A stretch of 33,489 nt of DNA from an uncultured Roseburia sp. (GTDB lineage Bacteria; Bacillota; Clostridia; Lachnospirales; Lachnospiraceae): NCBI GenBank assembly GCA_947642555.1, contig CANRSX010000050.1, positions 1-33,489 on the forward strand, read 5' to 3'. This document shows positions 23,373-29,649 of the stretch, piece after piece. The first letter of the stretch is position 1. Each line of letters opens with the position of its first letter. The notes below the pieces were generated by a model. It was not told the DNA's origin and did not search any database. It was given only the letters and a program-made list of their open reading frames with translations. The position numbers were made by a program, and so were the translations under genes.

Positions 23373-24242
23373 TCATTTTCTATCGCCATCACCTCCGGGG
23401 CTTCCCGGATCCGTCGTCAGAAGCATCCGCTCCAGCTGGTCGTAGTCATATTGCCGCTGATCAAAATTGTTAAACTTGTTTTTTTGGGCGCACTTCTCCC
23501 GTCCCGCGTCATCGTCCCGAGGCTTCTTGTAATTCTCCGGCAGATACTGGATCCACACCGATTCTTTCAGCCAGTTTTCCGGATTCTTGGTAAATCGCTC
23601 CTTCGTGCGCAGGATCCGGCACGTCTCCGCATAATTCCTCGCCGCTGCGATCAGACTGTCTTCTGTCAGCTCCTTTGTCGTCTCCAGCACATACACATAT
23701 TCCCCGCTCGCGTTCAGCATGTTGACCTTTTTAGGGTACGCATCCCAAAATTCGGGAAAGCGATCTGTTGGCTCCTCGCGCGCGCACGCAGAGACAGAGA
23801 GAGATAGTTTATGTTTATGTTTATTAATGGGGCCGTTTTGTGGTTCGCTTTGCGGTTCGTTTTGTGGTTCGCTTTGCGGTTCGTTTTGTGGTTCACTTTG
23901 TGGTTCACTTTGCGGTTCACTTTGCAGTTCACTCTGTGGTTCAGTTTTAAACTGCCTGGGTGTAACAAGACTTATCATACGATAGCGTGCTGCCCGGCTG
24001 CCGTTTCCTGGTTCCCACTCAATCAGCCCAGACTCTATCAGTATGTTACGGGCCCGCTTTAAAGCGGAGTCACTTAACCCGGCGCGAAATGAAAGCATCG
24101 TCGACGCAACCGCAAACGTATCCGGCCACCCCGCTTTGTTCGCAATAGACATCAGCGCATACCATAAAGATATCGATGAACCCGGCAACGGAGACGTTTC
24201 AAGCCGGTCATAAAAAGCCTTTATTTCAAGTATGTAGTTCAA
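23373..24242 (-). CDS. Phage replication initiator (winged-helix, O/DnaD-like)
   Basis: A 289-residue protein from TTG 24242 with GAGGGG six bases upstream. Residues 20-95 form a winged-helix domain (SLWYALMSIANKAGWPDTFA, SDSALKRARNILIESGLIEW). Residues 100-140 are a low-complexity linker of SEPQ/NEPQ repeats encoded by nine 12-bp tandem repeats. The C-terminal part FPEFWDAYPKKVN, then AARNYAETCRILRTKERFTK and NPENWLKESVWIQYLPENYK is typical of phage replication proteins that recruit host helicase. It overlaps the gene before it by four bases. In lambda-like O genes the origin lies in the corresponding linker. Confidence 0.85.
   Translation of the reverse strand: MNYILEIKAFYDRLETSPLPGSSISLWYALMSIANKAGWPDTFAVASTMLSFRAGLSDSALKRARNILIESGLIEWEPGNGSRAARYRMISLVTPRQFKTEPQSELQSEPQSEPQSEPQNEPQSEPQNEPQSEPQNGPINKHKHKLSLSVSACAREEPTDRFPEFWDAYPKKVNMLNASGEYVYVLETTKELTEDSLIAAARNYAETCRILRTKERFTKNPENWLKESVWIQYLPENYKKPRDDDAGREKCAQKNKFNNFDQRQYDYDQLERMLLTTDPGSPGGDGDRK
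23835..23942. repeat. Nine 12-bp tandem repeats, candidate replication origin
   Basis: Nine contiguous units of RYTTTGYGGTTC type (plus strand, for example GTTTTGTGGTTC and ACTTTGCGGTTC) with only a few variant bases per unit. They encode the EPQ repeat linker of the initiator. Position and iteron-like form match lambda-type origins inside the initiator gene. Confidence 0.65.
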
Positions 24243-24475
24243 ATCTGTCCCCTCTCTGCTGCGTTTCCGCAGCGCCTGATCTCGTAAAGACGCTCTTCCA
24301 GCATATGGATCTCTTTCGTCAGCGTGCTGGATCTCGTGACAATCTCATCAAAAACACATTCGTACCTGGAAAAATCGTATCGCCCCGCATATGCGGAGTC
24401 GACTGTCGCCGCCAGCATTCCATTCAGTACCTCTGCTTCAACGGAAATTTTGTCGATCATGTCTGTTGCTCTCAT
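24239..24475 (-). CDS. Small helical protein, first gene of the replication block
   Basis: A 78-residue protein from ATG 24475 with AGGAGGG upstream. It is helical: MRATDMIDKISVEAEVLNGM, then YDFSRYECVFDEIVTRSSTL and EIHMLEERLYEIRRCGNAAE. It is the first gene behind the strong promoter at 24512-24540 and overlaps the initiator gene by four bases. No known family is recognised. A role in replication or its control is possible because of co-expression. Confidence 0.65.
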   Translation of the reverse strand: MRATDMIDKISVEAEVLNGMLAATVDSAYAGRYDFSRYECVFDEIVTRSSTLTKEIHMLEERLYEIRRCGNAAERGQI

Positions 24476-24497
24476 AAAGTTGTCCCTCCTGTTTGTT

Positions 24498-24514
24498 AGT
24501 ATCTATTGGATACT
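24498..24514. promoter_or_regulatory. Operator copy 1 of the Arc-like switch
   Basis: AGTATCTATTGGATACT is a near-perfect palindrome (AGTATC/GATACT). It overlaps the -10 box of the leftward promoter. A second copy lies 41 bp away, about four helical turns, on the same DNA face. Confidence 0.7.
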
Positions 24515-24540
24515 ATACATCGACGCAATATTTTTGTCAA
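24512..24540 (-). promoter_or_regulatory. Leftward promoter of the replication block
   Basis: The minus strand has TTGACA (24535-24540), a 17-bp spacer and TATAGT (24512-24517). This is close to consensus. Operator copy 1 covers the -10 and copy 2 abuts the -35. Confidence 0.85.
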
Positions 24541-24555
24541 TATCCATTGGATACT
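24538..24555. promoter_or_regulatory. Operator copy 2 of the Arc-like switch
   Basis: CAATATCCATTGGATACT contains the palindrome TATCCA-T-TGGATA and shares ATTGGATACTA with copy 1. It lies between the two divergent promoters. Confidence 0.7.
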
Positions 24556-24565
24556 AAATAGGATC

Positions 24566-24595
24566 TTTACAAACAAACCTGATCAATAGTATTAT
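24566..24595 (+). promoter_or_regulatory. Rightward promoter of the Arc-like repressor gene
   Basis: The plus strand has TTTACA (24566-24571), an 18-bp spacer and TATTAT (24590-24595). It reads into the repressor gene, whose ATG is at 24646. Confidence 0.7.
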
Positions 24596-24645
24596 TTATG
24601 GTAATAACATGTTGCATACTAAAATTAACTATCAGGAGACGAACC

Positions 24646-24834
24646 ATGCCAGTAAAAATTCCAGGAAGAATATCAACACAAATCCGTATTGACAAGACTG
24701 CCTATAAAAAAACAAAATATATTGCACAACAGGAAAGCCGAAATACCAATTCGCAAATTGAGTATTTTGTAAAAAAGGGCGTTGAAGCTTATGAAAAAGA
24801 ACATGGTGTTATTTCAGTTCCAACAGATGAGTGA
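24646..24834 (+). CDS. Arc-like ribbon-helix-helix repressor
   Basis: A 62-residue protein on the strand opposite to the operon, from ATG 24646 after AGGAGACGAACC. The ribbon strand STQIRIDKTAYKKTKY is followed by two helices, the second NTNSQIEYFVKKGVEAYEKE. The NSQIEYFV segment matches the N-S-E-I motif of Arc/Mnt repressors. Divergent promoters and two palindromic operators lie directly upstream, so it probably controls the replication block and itself. The coding DNA is AT-rich compared with its neighbours. Its 3' end overlaps the convergent gene at 24809. Confidence 0.85.
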   Translation: MPVKIPGRISTQIRIDKTAYKKTKYIAQQESRNTNSQIEYFVKKGVEAYEKEHGVISVPTDE

Positions 24835-25003
24835 CTTTTGCATCCCATAGCTTCCGTCCCTGCTCCAAAAGGATGATTAAAAACGTATTTTGCGGAATTC
24901 CCATCCGATTAGATTCCTGCTGAATGTATTCATGTATACCTACCGGTATCCTGACCTGTGTTGGAACAACCTTTTTTTGATCCTTTGTTTCTACTTCTTT
25001 CAT
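24809..25003 (-). CDS. Second ribbon-helix-helix protein
   Basis: A 64-residue protein from ATG 25003 with GAGG upstream. PTQVRIPVGIHEYIQQESNR followed by GIPQNTFLIILLEQGRKLWD fits a ribbon-helix-helix DNA-binding fold, as in CopG or antitoxin-type regulators. It converges with the Arc-like gene and their 3' ends overlap by 26 bp. A strong hairpin (25018-25048) sits directly before its ribosome site. Its target is unknown; it could bind the same operators as the Arc-like protein or form mixed dimers. Confidence 0.7.
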   Translation of the reverse strand: MKEVETKDQKKVVPTQVRIPVGIHEYIQQESNRMGIPQNTFLIILLEQGRKLWDAKVTHLLELK

Positions 25004-25017
25004 TTGATCCTCTTCCT

Positions 25018-25048
25018 GCCGGAGCTCCGCCTGCAGCGGTGCCCCGGC
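25018..25048 (-). other. Strong GC hairpin next to a ribosome site
   Basis: On the minus strand an 8-bp outer stem (GCCGGGGC with GCTCCGGC, one G-T pair) encloses CCGC-TGCAG-GCGG. It ends one base before the AGGAAGAGG that serves the gene at 25003. There is no U-tract, so control of translation or RNA processing is more likely than termination. Confidence 0.5.
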
Positions 25049-25119
25049 TCATAATTTTTCGTGATATACTATCTGTCCGAAGCAGATCCGCACGCACACG
25101 CTCCGCTTTACTGCCCCGC

Positions 25120-25836
25120 CTACGCGATAATGATAAAATGATCCTCCGTCCCGCGCAGCGCATCTGTCAGATACGCCCTGATGCTCTCCATGGCCTCGTT
25201 CTTCCATGCTCCGCCGTCCGCCTCGATCAGGGCGCACTCCACCACGCCGCGGTCTGACCTCATTCGGAAAATAAAGCTGCTGAGCGGCTGATCGACTTCA
25301 TGAAATGTGCGATACGGCGCCAGCGCTACCGGATTCGGTACAAGCTTCGTTTCCCGGCTCGTGATGCCGGACTGCACCGTTGCTTTCTGTGAGATACCAT
25401 CATCACTGTAGGATGTGATGGTTCCCTCCTCCGCAGTCCCGGCAAAAGTTAAAATTTTTGCTTTGTCCGGCGTATTATGGAACAGCGCCTGAGCGGAAAT
25501 GCAGAATGTTTCATTATCCATAAAACTTCCGAACCGGAATTCCGGCAGCTGCGCCCTGACAACCACAAGTTCCTCCCGCCTGCGCTCTGCATCAAGTTCC
25601 GAAAACAGCCGCACTTCGGTCGGGCTCACGATATGGATAACCATCGTGTCGCTCATGGAATCAATGCCGGACTGAATATAGTCAACAAGGCTGGTAAGCG
25701 TGCTCATCTTAATGCTGTCCGCATACGGGGTATATGTAATTCTGTGCAGATCCCTGTCTGCCCACATCTCCCCTTTGATCTCCTGCACATTCGGTGCAGC
25801 CAGTTTTACAACATACTGTAATGCTTCTTTAATCAT
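25120..25836 (-). CDS. DUF2303/YfdQ-like phage protein
   Basis: A 238-residue protein; ATG 25836 with AGGAGG eight bases upstream is preferred over the TTG just before it. Recognisable parts are YTPYADSIKMSTLTSLVDYI near residue 40, MDNETFCISAQALFHNTPDK near 105, FAGTAEEGTITSYSDDG near 130 and the PNPVALAPYRTFHEVDQPLS block near 170, followed by FIFRMRSDRG. This PYRTF.EV.QP motif recalls DUF2303 proteins (E. coli YfdQ). Function is unknown; such genes lie in phage replication/recombination regions. The family name is from memory and should be checked. Confidence 0.6.
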   Translation of the reverse strand: MIKEALQYVVKLAAPNVQEIKGEMWADRDLHRITYTPYADSIKMSTLTSLVDYIQSGIDSMSDTMVIHIVSPTEVRLFSELDAERRREELVVVRAQLPEFRFGSFMDNETFCISAQALFHNTPDKAKILTFAGTAEEGTITSYSDDGISQKATVQSGITSRETKLVPNPVALAPYRTFHEVDQPLSSFIFRMRSDRGVVECALIEADGGAWKNEAMESIRAYLTDALRGTEDHFIIIA

Positions 25837-25870
25837 CAAAAATTCCTCCTTCTCTTCTCACCGGTCGGGC

Positions 25871-26269
25871 TCATGCCTGCCGGGCTGCTTTAAAATCAAT
25901 CGGTGCACTCTCTTCCGCTGCCGGACCCGCTGCCCCGGGAGTAACACCCGGATAATCCGCAAGGCTCATCTGCCCGCGCATTCCTGATCCGTACTCGGTA
26001 TACTCCACGGTGCCTGTGCGCAGATCCGTCGCCACCGCAAACGATGTCGTGACCGGCTTCGGTGATGCAATCTTTTTTTCAACGGAAATCTCACACTTCA
26101 CATCTGACCGATCTTCGTTCTGAGCAAACTTCATCCTGACGGTTATCTCGCGCATTTTCTTGTAAGGCGTGTTGGGGTCCTGCATGTTCCTGAACACATC
26201 ACCCATCGCCTGCTGGACTTTCTCCTGCAGCGCCCCGGATGCCAGGTCACGCAGCTCAATTTCATTCAT
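25871..26269 (-). CDS. Replication-module protein (annotated elsewhere as replication terminator-like)
   Basis: A 132-residue protein from ATG 26269 with GGAGG eight bases upstream. It starts MNEIELRDLASGALQEKVQQ, then NMQDPNTPYKKMREITVRMK, a beta-rich centre and a proline/alanine-rich tail. The pattern LASGAL...NxQDPNT..KK.R.ITV is common in Clostridia phages. Such proteins are sometimes named replication terminator proteins, a name I regard as doubtful. It precedes the DUF2303-like gene by 34 bp and is probably expressed with it. Confidence 0.6.
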   Translation of the reverse strand: MNEIELRDLASGALQEKVQQAMGDVFRNMQDPNTPYKKMREITVRMKFAQNEDRSDVKCEISVEKKIASPKPVTTSFAVATDLRTGTVEYTEYGSGMRGQMSLADYPGVTPGAAGPAAEESAPIDFKAARQA

Positions 26270-26333
26270 CCTGTTCTCCTCCTCTCTCATGTGCCAGTTA
26301 ATGGTGACTCTATGTAAATCCGGCCGGCCGGGA

Positions 26334-26822
26334 TTATGTTCGTTGCCGTTTCCGCTTCAGGGCGTCCAGCGTGATATCGCGCTGCTCAAGCATCTTGAGA
26401 TCCGCGTTCAGCCCGATCATATATGCGTTACTCTCGTTTAAATAAAACTGATATATCGTTCCCCGGAATGCCCGGATCAGCGCCTCCCACTTGTCACGGT
26501 TCTTCACTTCCGTGTTCTGCGTGGTTTTCCACCCGTTTTTCTGCCAGCGATCCGTGAGCGCATCGCCGCCGAATCCATGATAGAGATATCCCGATTCTGT
26601 ATAGACCGATAAAATGCATTTCTCCCGCAGGCGCGCAAGAGCCCGGATCAGCGCTTCCAGTATGGCGCAATTACAATTCATGTCCGATATTTTTTCATAG
26701 TCATACAGCGTCCACGGATATTTTCTGTCCGGGGCATAGTACTCGAGCACATATCCGATATAGCCGTCCTGTCTGCGGCTCCCCCGGATCGTGCTGGCCA
26801 CGTAAATACTTACTTCCTTCAT
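26334..26822 (-). CDS. RNase HI-like protein without the catalytic residues
   Basis: A 162-residue protein whose start overlaps the upstream gene (ATGA). It follows the RNase HI fold: SIYVASTIRGSRRQDGYIGY (strand 1-2), NCNCAILEALIRALARLREK (helix A), ILSVYTESGYLYHGF (strand 4), and DRWQKNGWKTTQNTEVKNRD, which mirrors the RNase HI segment [20 protein letters not shown]. The four catalytic acids of E. coli RNase HI (Asp10, Glu48, Asp70, Asp134) correspond here to Ala, Ile, Glu and Asn in my hand alignment. It may therefore bind RNA-DNA hybrids without cutting. The alignment near the C-terminus is uncertain. Confidence 0.65.
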   Translation of the reverse strand: MKEVSIYVASTIRGSRRQDGYIGYVLEYYAPDRKYPWTLYDYEKISDMNCNCAILEALIRALARLREKCILSVYTESGYLYHGFGGDALTDRWQKNGWKTTQNTEVKNRDKWEALIRAFRGTIYQFYLNESNAYMIGLNADLKMLEQRDITLDALKRKRQRT

Positions 26823-27298
26823 CCTTCATCCTCCACGATCAACGCCTCGATCTGCTGCGCATACCGGTCGCCCTCGGCCTCCATTAAGCGGCCGAATTCC
26901 TCCAGTGCGCGGCCGTGCAGATGACAGACATTCTGGTAAGACCGATGCATAGCCGCTGCGGTCCCTTCCAGTGTCCTCCCCTGCAGATAGTAATGATAAA
27001 GCACTGCCTTGTAGCGGTTGTCCGGGATCTCGTTGATCAGGCGGGTCGCTGTCGTTTTCACAGCCTCGTATTCGCGGATCCTGCGCTGCAGTTCCTCCTC
27101 CCGCTCCATGATGCTGGCCAGCGCACCCGGGATCCTGTCCGGCGAATGACCGGATGATACAGTTCCGGCAGACGGGGAGCCGCAGGAAACGGATCTCTGT
27201 CGGGCAGCATCAAGCTCCGCACGCATGACAGGCAGGACATCCTCAAGATCTTTCAGCTGTCGCAGATAGCGTTTTGCCCTTAATATTCTGTCGTTCAA
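26819..27298 (-). CDS. DUF1492 / sigma region 4-like regulator
   Basis: A 159-residue protein. The frame opens at 27574 inside another gene; TTG 27298 with GGAGG seven bases upstream is the credible start. The N-terminal helix MNDRILRAKRYLRQLKDLED and a variable linker lead to the C-terminal domain LINEIPDNRYKAVLYHYYLQ, GRTLEGTAAAMHRSYQNVCH and LHGRALEEFGRL. The last parts form a helix-turn-helix as in sigma-70 region 4, the DUF1492/ArpU-like group often implicated in late gene control. It is a candidate activator for the promoter-like elements at 15.8 and 16.6 kb. Confidence 0.75.
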   Translation of the reverse strand: MNDRILRAKRYLRQLKDLEDVLPVMRAELDAARQRSVSCGSPSAGTVSSGHSPDRIPGALASIMEREEELQRRIREYEAVKTTATRLINEIPDNRYKAVLYHYYLQGRTLEGTAAAMHRSYQNVCHLHGRALEEFGRLMEAEGDRYAQQIEALIVEDEG

Positions 27299-27614
27299 GT
27301 CCTTTCCTCCATTCCTCTTCTCTCCACCTTTTTTCTGCCATCGTGATTTCCCGCATCGTCTGACTGTGGATAATACACTGTTCCTGCGCTCTGAGCGCAA
27401 GGTCTTCCTCGTACAGTCCGATGACCGGTTCTTCTCCCTGCCGGGATCCGAACAGGACCGTAAGCTGATCCTCGTCCAGTTCCATAAACAACGCGATATT
27501 CCTGGCCGCCTCATATGCATAGGCAGCCTTAGAGTATCTCCGCATCCGGACATCCGTGCGGAATCCGGACGCACCTTTATACAGCTTTTCCAAAATTTCG
27601 TCTGATGTCAGCAT
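27243..27614 (-). CDS. Unknown early protein
   Basis: A 123-residue protein from ATG 27614 after AGGAGGGATAT. It reads MLTSDEILEKLYKGASGFRT, AYAYEAARNIALFMELDEDQ, EEPVIGLYEEDLALRAQEQC, and a basic, glutamate-rich C-terminal helix. Its last 56 bases overlap the start of the DUF1492-like gene. It is helical and charged. I know no function for it. Confidence 0.6.
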   Translation of the reverse strand: MLTSDEILEKLYKGASGFRTDVRMRRYSKAAYAYEAARNIALFMELDEDQLTVLFGSRQGEEPVIGLYEEDLALRAQEQCIIHSQTMREITMAEKRWREEEWRKGLERQNIKGKTLSATAERS

Positions 27615-27641
27615 ATATCCCTCCTGTCCGTAACGGACTGC

Positions 27642-27887
27642 TTAAATATCGATATACTCAAGATCAGACTTTTCACGATGTCTGTATGTATAGAAATCAG
27701 ACTTCCGCCGATCGCGGATCCTGCCATCAGCAACTCTGATCAGATACCCGGCGCCGGCAATCGCCAGCCCGGTCACGCAGGCGATACCGGCCGTGTAGCT
27801 GTACGGGCCGGGCGAATCAATACAGCAGGCCCCGCAAAGGGCCGCCATACATCCGGCTGCTATTAAAATGTTTGAAAAAGCTCTCAA
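27642..27887 (-). CDS. Small membrane protein
   Basis: An 81-residue protein from TTG 27887 with GGGGAGG upstream. Two hydrophobic segments, FSNILIAAGCMAALCGACC and YTAGIACVTGLAIAGAGYLI, are followed by a basic cytoplasmic tail (GRIRDRRKSDFYTYRHREKS). Positive residues after the second segment suggest both ends lie inside the cell. The first segment could instead be a lipoprotein-like signal, though the spacing around the cysteines is not typical. Function unknown; superinfection exclusion is one possible role for membrane proteins of this size in early regions. Confidence 0.6.
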   Translation of the reverse strand: MRAFSNILIAAGCMAALCGACCIDSPGPYSYTAGIACVTGLAIAGAGYLIRVADGRIRDRRKSDFYTYRHREKSDLEYIDI

Positions 27888-27901
27888 TCTCTGCGCCTCC
27901 C

Positions 27902-28108
27902 CTACCTGACCGCCATCTGCTTCTGTCGGTACTTTTCAAATTCTGCTGTGTCAAACAGGATCATGCTGTTTGACTTCGCCGGATTGGTCTTCCAGGAGAT
28001 TTTTCGGTCGCCCGTATAATAAATCCTGGTAAGATAGCTCCTCGGAAATCCAAGTTCCATAAGCTCGGACATCTTCATGACCGGTTTACTGTATTTTTGC
28101 TCGATCAC
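27902..28108 (-). CDS. Excisionase-like DNA-binding protein
   Basis: A 68-residue protein from GTG 28108 with AGGAGG nine bases upstream. The core MKMSELMELGFPRSYLTRIY, then KISWKTNPAKSNSMILFDTA and EFEKYRQKQ has the winged helix form of small excisionase/AlpA-like proteins (helix-turn-helix, then wing, then helix). It could direct excision with the integrase or act as a regulator. It lies in the early operon away from the integrase, so an Xis role is inferred only from fold. Confidence 0.65.
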   Translation of the reverse strand: MIEQKYSKPVMKMSELMELGFPRSYLTRIYYTGDRKISWKTNPAKSNSMILFDTAEFEKYRQKQMAVR

Positions 28109-28138
28109 ACTCGTTTCCCTCCTGATCTCTTTTTTTAC

Positions 28139-28297
28139 TCAAATCGTACCGGCCATCCCGGCCATCCGCTCTTTCTCCAACTGATCCCGCGCCAGCAGTA
28201 CTTTTGCATTATTCTGCATCAGCGCAAAACTCACCGGATCAAGCTGCTTCACAATCTGAATGAACTCTGTCAGATCCGTTTTCATTTCTTCCGACAT
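28139..28297 (-). CDS. Very small unknown protein
   Basis: A 52-residue reading frame from ATG 28297 with AAGGGGGTG five bases upstream. It begins MSEEMKTDLTEFIQIVKQLD and ends ERMAGMAGTI. It is helical and amphipathic. The ribosome site and the neat fit into the gap between its neighbours support translation. No family is recognised. Confidence 0.6.
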   Translation of the reverse strand: MSEEMKTDLTEFIQIVKQLDPVSFALMQNNAKVLLARDQLEKERMAGMAGTI

Positions 28298-28364
28298 AAT
28301 TTCACCCCCTTCTGTCTGATTCCGTGTTTGTTGTTCCAGTCTTCCATTTCTCCATTCGTGGTGT

Positions 28365-28370
28365 TATAAT
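28365..28370 (+). promoter_or_regulatory. Extended -10 promoter for the plus-strand moron-like gene
   Basis: TGTTATAAT on the plus strand is a perfect extended -10, 53 bases before ATG 28423. The -35 region is weak. It gives the gene its own transcription against the early operon. Confidence 0.55.
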
Positions 28371-28422
28371 CTCCTCAGAGAGCGTTGCCGCGCCCGATTT
28401 TATAAGCATAGGAGGTTTTTAC

Positions 28423-28737
28423 ATGCCGCGAATCACTATCGAATCTGCCAAGGCAGAAATAGCAAGACAGCAAGGTTTTATCGATATCCTTGAAAACCAT
28501 TGCACGATTCAGCCAGGCGACTCTACTGAGGAAATTATTTTTAAGCTCTACGCCACATTGCAAAGTATTGCACTAGTTCACAAGGAGCTTAAAAACTATG
28601 TTCCTGATCACTCGTTTAAAGAATCAAGCGACTTAACCACGGCTATTCCCAAAATGAGTATTACTGATAAAAAGCTTGAAGCTTTTGTCAAGGCTCTCCA
28701 ATCCAGCGGAAAAAAATATTCACGCCGGAAAGATTGA
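28423..28737 (+). CDS. Moron-like protein of unknown function
   Basis: A 104-residue protein on the plus strand within the minus-strand operon. ATG 28423 follows AGGAGG by seven bases. It reads MPRITIESAKAEIARQQGFI, then DILENHCTIQPGDSTEEIIF, a helix LYATLQSIALVHKELKNYVP and a basic end GKKYSRRKD. Its codons are visibly more AT-rich than those of neighbours. Own promoter, inverted direction and different base use are signs of a later-acquired gene expressed in the lysogen. It could serve phage exclusion or host fitness, but the sequence does not say which. Confidence 0.75.
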   Translation: MPRITIESAKAEIARQQGFIDILENHCTIQPGDSTEEIIFKLYATLQSIALVHKELKNYVPDHSFKESSDLTTAIPKMSITDKKLEAFVKALQSSGKKYSRRKD

Positions 28738-29028
28738 GTGTGTGCTCTCATTTTTGTGACGTTCCGTAACTTCCCTGTCTATCTCTGACAGGGAAGCCAG
28801 TATTCGTGATAACTTTTCAAGAGTCTCTTTCTGCCATTTTTCCAGCCGAAGCGTTTCCAGTAATGGTAAATCTGTATCGATAATTGAAAATGCGTCCATT
28901 GCGTCAATCAGTTCTTCCGACTTAATATGCCGGCCTGTCTCATCCAATTCGCCTTCATCCGTGACAATAATGTTAATGCATCTGTTGATTACAGACCGAT
29001 ACATCCCGCACAAATCCCGAAAGTTCAT
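28720..29028 (-). CDS. Unknown early protein
   Basis: A 102-residue protein; ATG 29028 with GGAGGAG nine bases upstream is better placed than the TTG at 29037. It begins MNFRDLCGMYRSVINRCINI and continues GELDETGRHIKSEELIDAMD and LPLLETLRLEKWQKETLEKL. It is helical and acidic. Its 3' end overlaps the convergent moron-like gene by 18 bp. Family not recognised. Confidence 0.6.
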   Translation of the reverse strand: MNFRDLCGMYRSVINRCINIIVTDEGELDETGRHIKSEELIDAMDAFSIIDTDLPLLETLRLEKWQKETLEKLSRILASLSEIDREVTERHKNESTHSIFPA

Positions 29029-29113
29029 TTCACTCAACTCCTCCCTTTCTCACCATGTTCCCGCCACTCTGCATTTACACGGGCTTGTGACCGTCCATTG
29101 GCTGCATTACCGG

Positions 29114-29130
29114 AGGGGCCTCGAGCCCCT
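29114..29130 (-). other. Hairpin after a small early gene
   Basis: AGGGGC and GCCCCT pair over a 5-nt loop, directly after a stop codon on the minus strand, with no U-tract. The following GGTAATGCAG recurs after the next such hairpin near 29354. Confidence 0.45.
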
Positions 29131-29331
29131 TTAGGTTATGTCAATAACAAGTGTGTTGTTGTCCTGCCATGTAAAACTTTTTACTGCGTTCTGCATATAA
29201 TCCAGCATGTGATCCTGGTACCAGTTTCCATGCGCGACCATACGAGGATCATGCATTCCTTCGCTCCTGCGAATCCATATCTCCGTATCATCCTTAATCA
29301 GACCCATCTCGCAAAGCTTTTCTAACGTCAT
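29131..29331 (-). CDS. Small acidic early protein
   Basis: A 66-residue protein from ATG 29331 with GAGGGAATC just upstream; an in-frame start at 29355 is poorer. It reads MTLEKLCEMGLIKDDTEIWI, then GMHDPRMVAHGNWYQDHMLD and FTWQDNNTLVIDIT. The end resembles short phage proteins that finish in a beta strand. No function is known to me. Confidence 0.6.
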   Translation of the reverse strand: MTLEKLCEMGLIKDDTEIWIRRSEGMHDPRMVAHGNWYQDHMLDYMQNAVKSFTWQDNNTLVIDIT

Positions 29332-29378
29332 GATTCCCTCACTTTCTCCCTGCATTACCCGGCAGGGACGGGATGAAA

Positions 29379-29597
29379 TTAGTATTTTGCATATTTTCTA
29401 TTGTCATTTAATAGCCATTCCTTAAAAACGTCCAATGTATCTCTCATGCAAGAATAAAACTTCTTATCATCGTCTTCACAGTATTTCAACAGATACCCGA
29501 TTGTTCCAGCTCTTCGACACATTTCAGAAGCAATGCTTCCTCTTTTTCCGTTATATGCCTTAAATAAATCTTGATTTGAAAGTTCTTTTGCGTTCAT
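29379..29597 (-). CDS. Small helical early protein
   Basis: A 72-residue protein from ATG 29597 after AAGGGAAGAT. It begins MNAKELSNQDLFKAYNGKRG, then SIASEMCRRAGTIGYLLKYC and a charged helix ending NDNRKYAKY. The DNA is more AT-rich than most of the prophage. It sits between two GC-rich intercistronic hairpins. No function can be assigned. Confidence 0.65.
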   Translation of the reverse strand: MNAKELSNQDLFKAYNGKRGSIASEMCRRAGTIGYLLKYCEDDDKKFYSCMRDTLDVFKEWLLNDNRKYAKY

Positions 29598-29613
29598 ATC
29601 TTCCCTTCTTTCT

Positions 29614-29633
29614 CCCGGCGCATCCCCGCCGGG
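29614..29633 (-). other. GC-rich intercistronic hairpin
   Basis: CCCGGCG and CGCCGGG form a perfect 7-bp stem over a 6-nt loop, between the stop of one small gene and the ribosome site of the next. No U-tract follows. Confidence 0.5.
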
Positions 29634-29649
29634 TGGGTGATATGGTTAT

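Noticed and set aside
23835..23942. Possible CRISPR array
   Set aside because: The 12-bp units are contiguous with no spacers and lie in frame within a coding region.
27299..27574. N-terminal extension of the DUF1492-like gene
   Set aside because: Arg/Ser/Cys-rich shadow of the overlapping 123-residue gene; the TTG at 27298 has a proper ribosome site.
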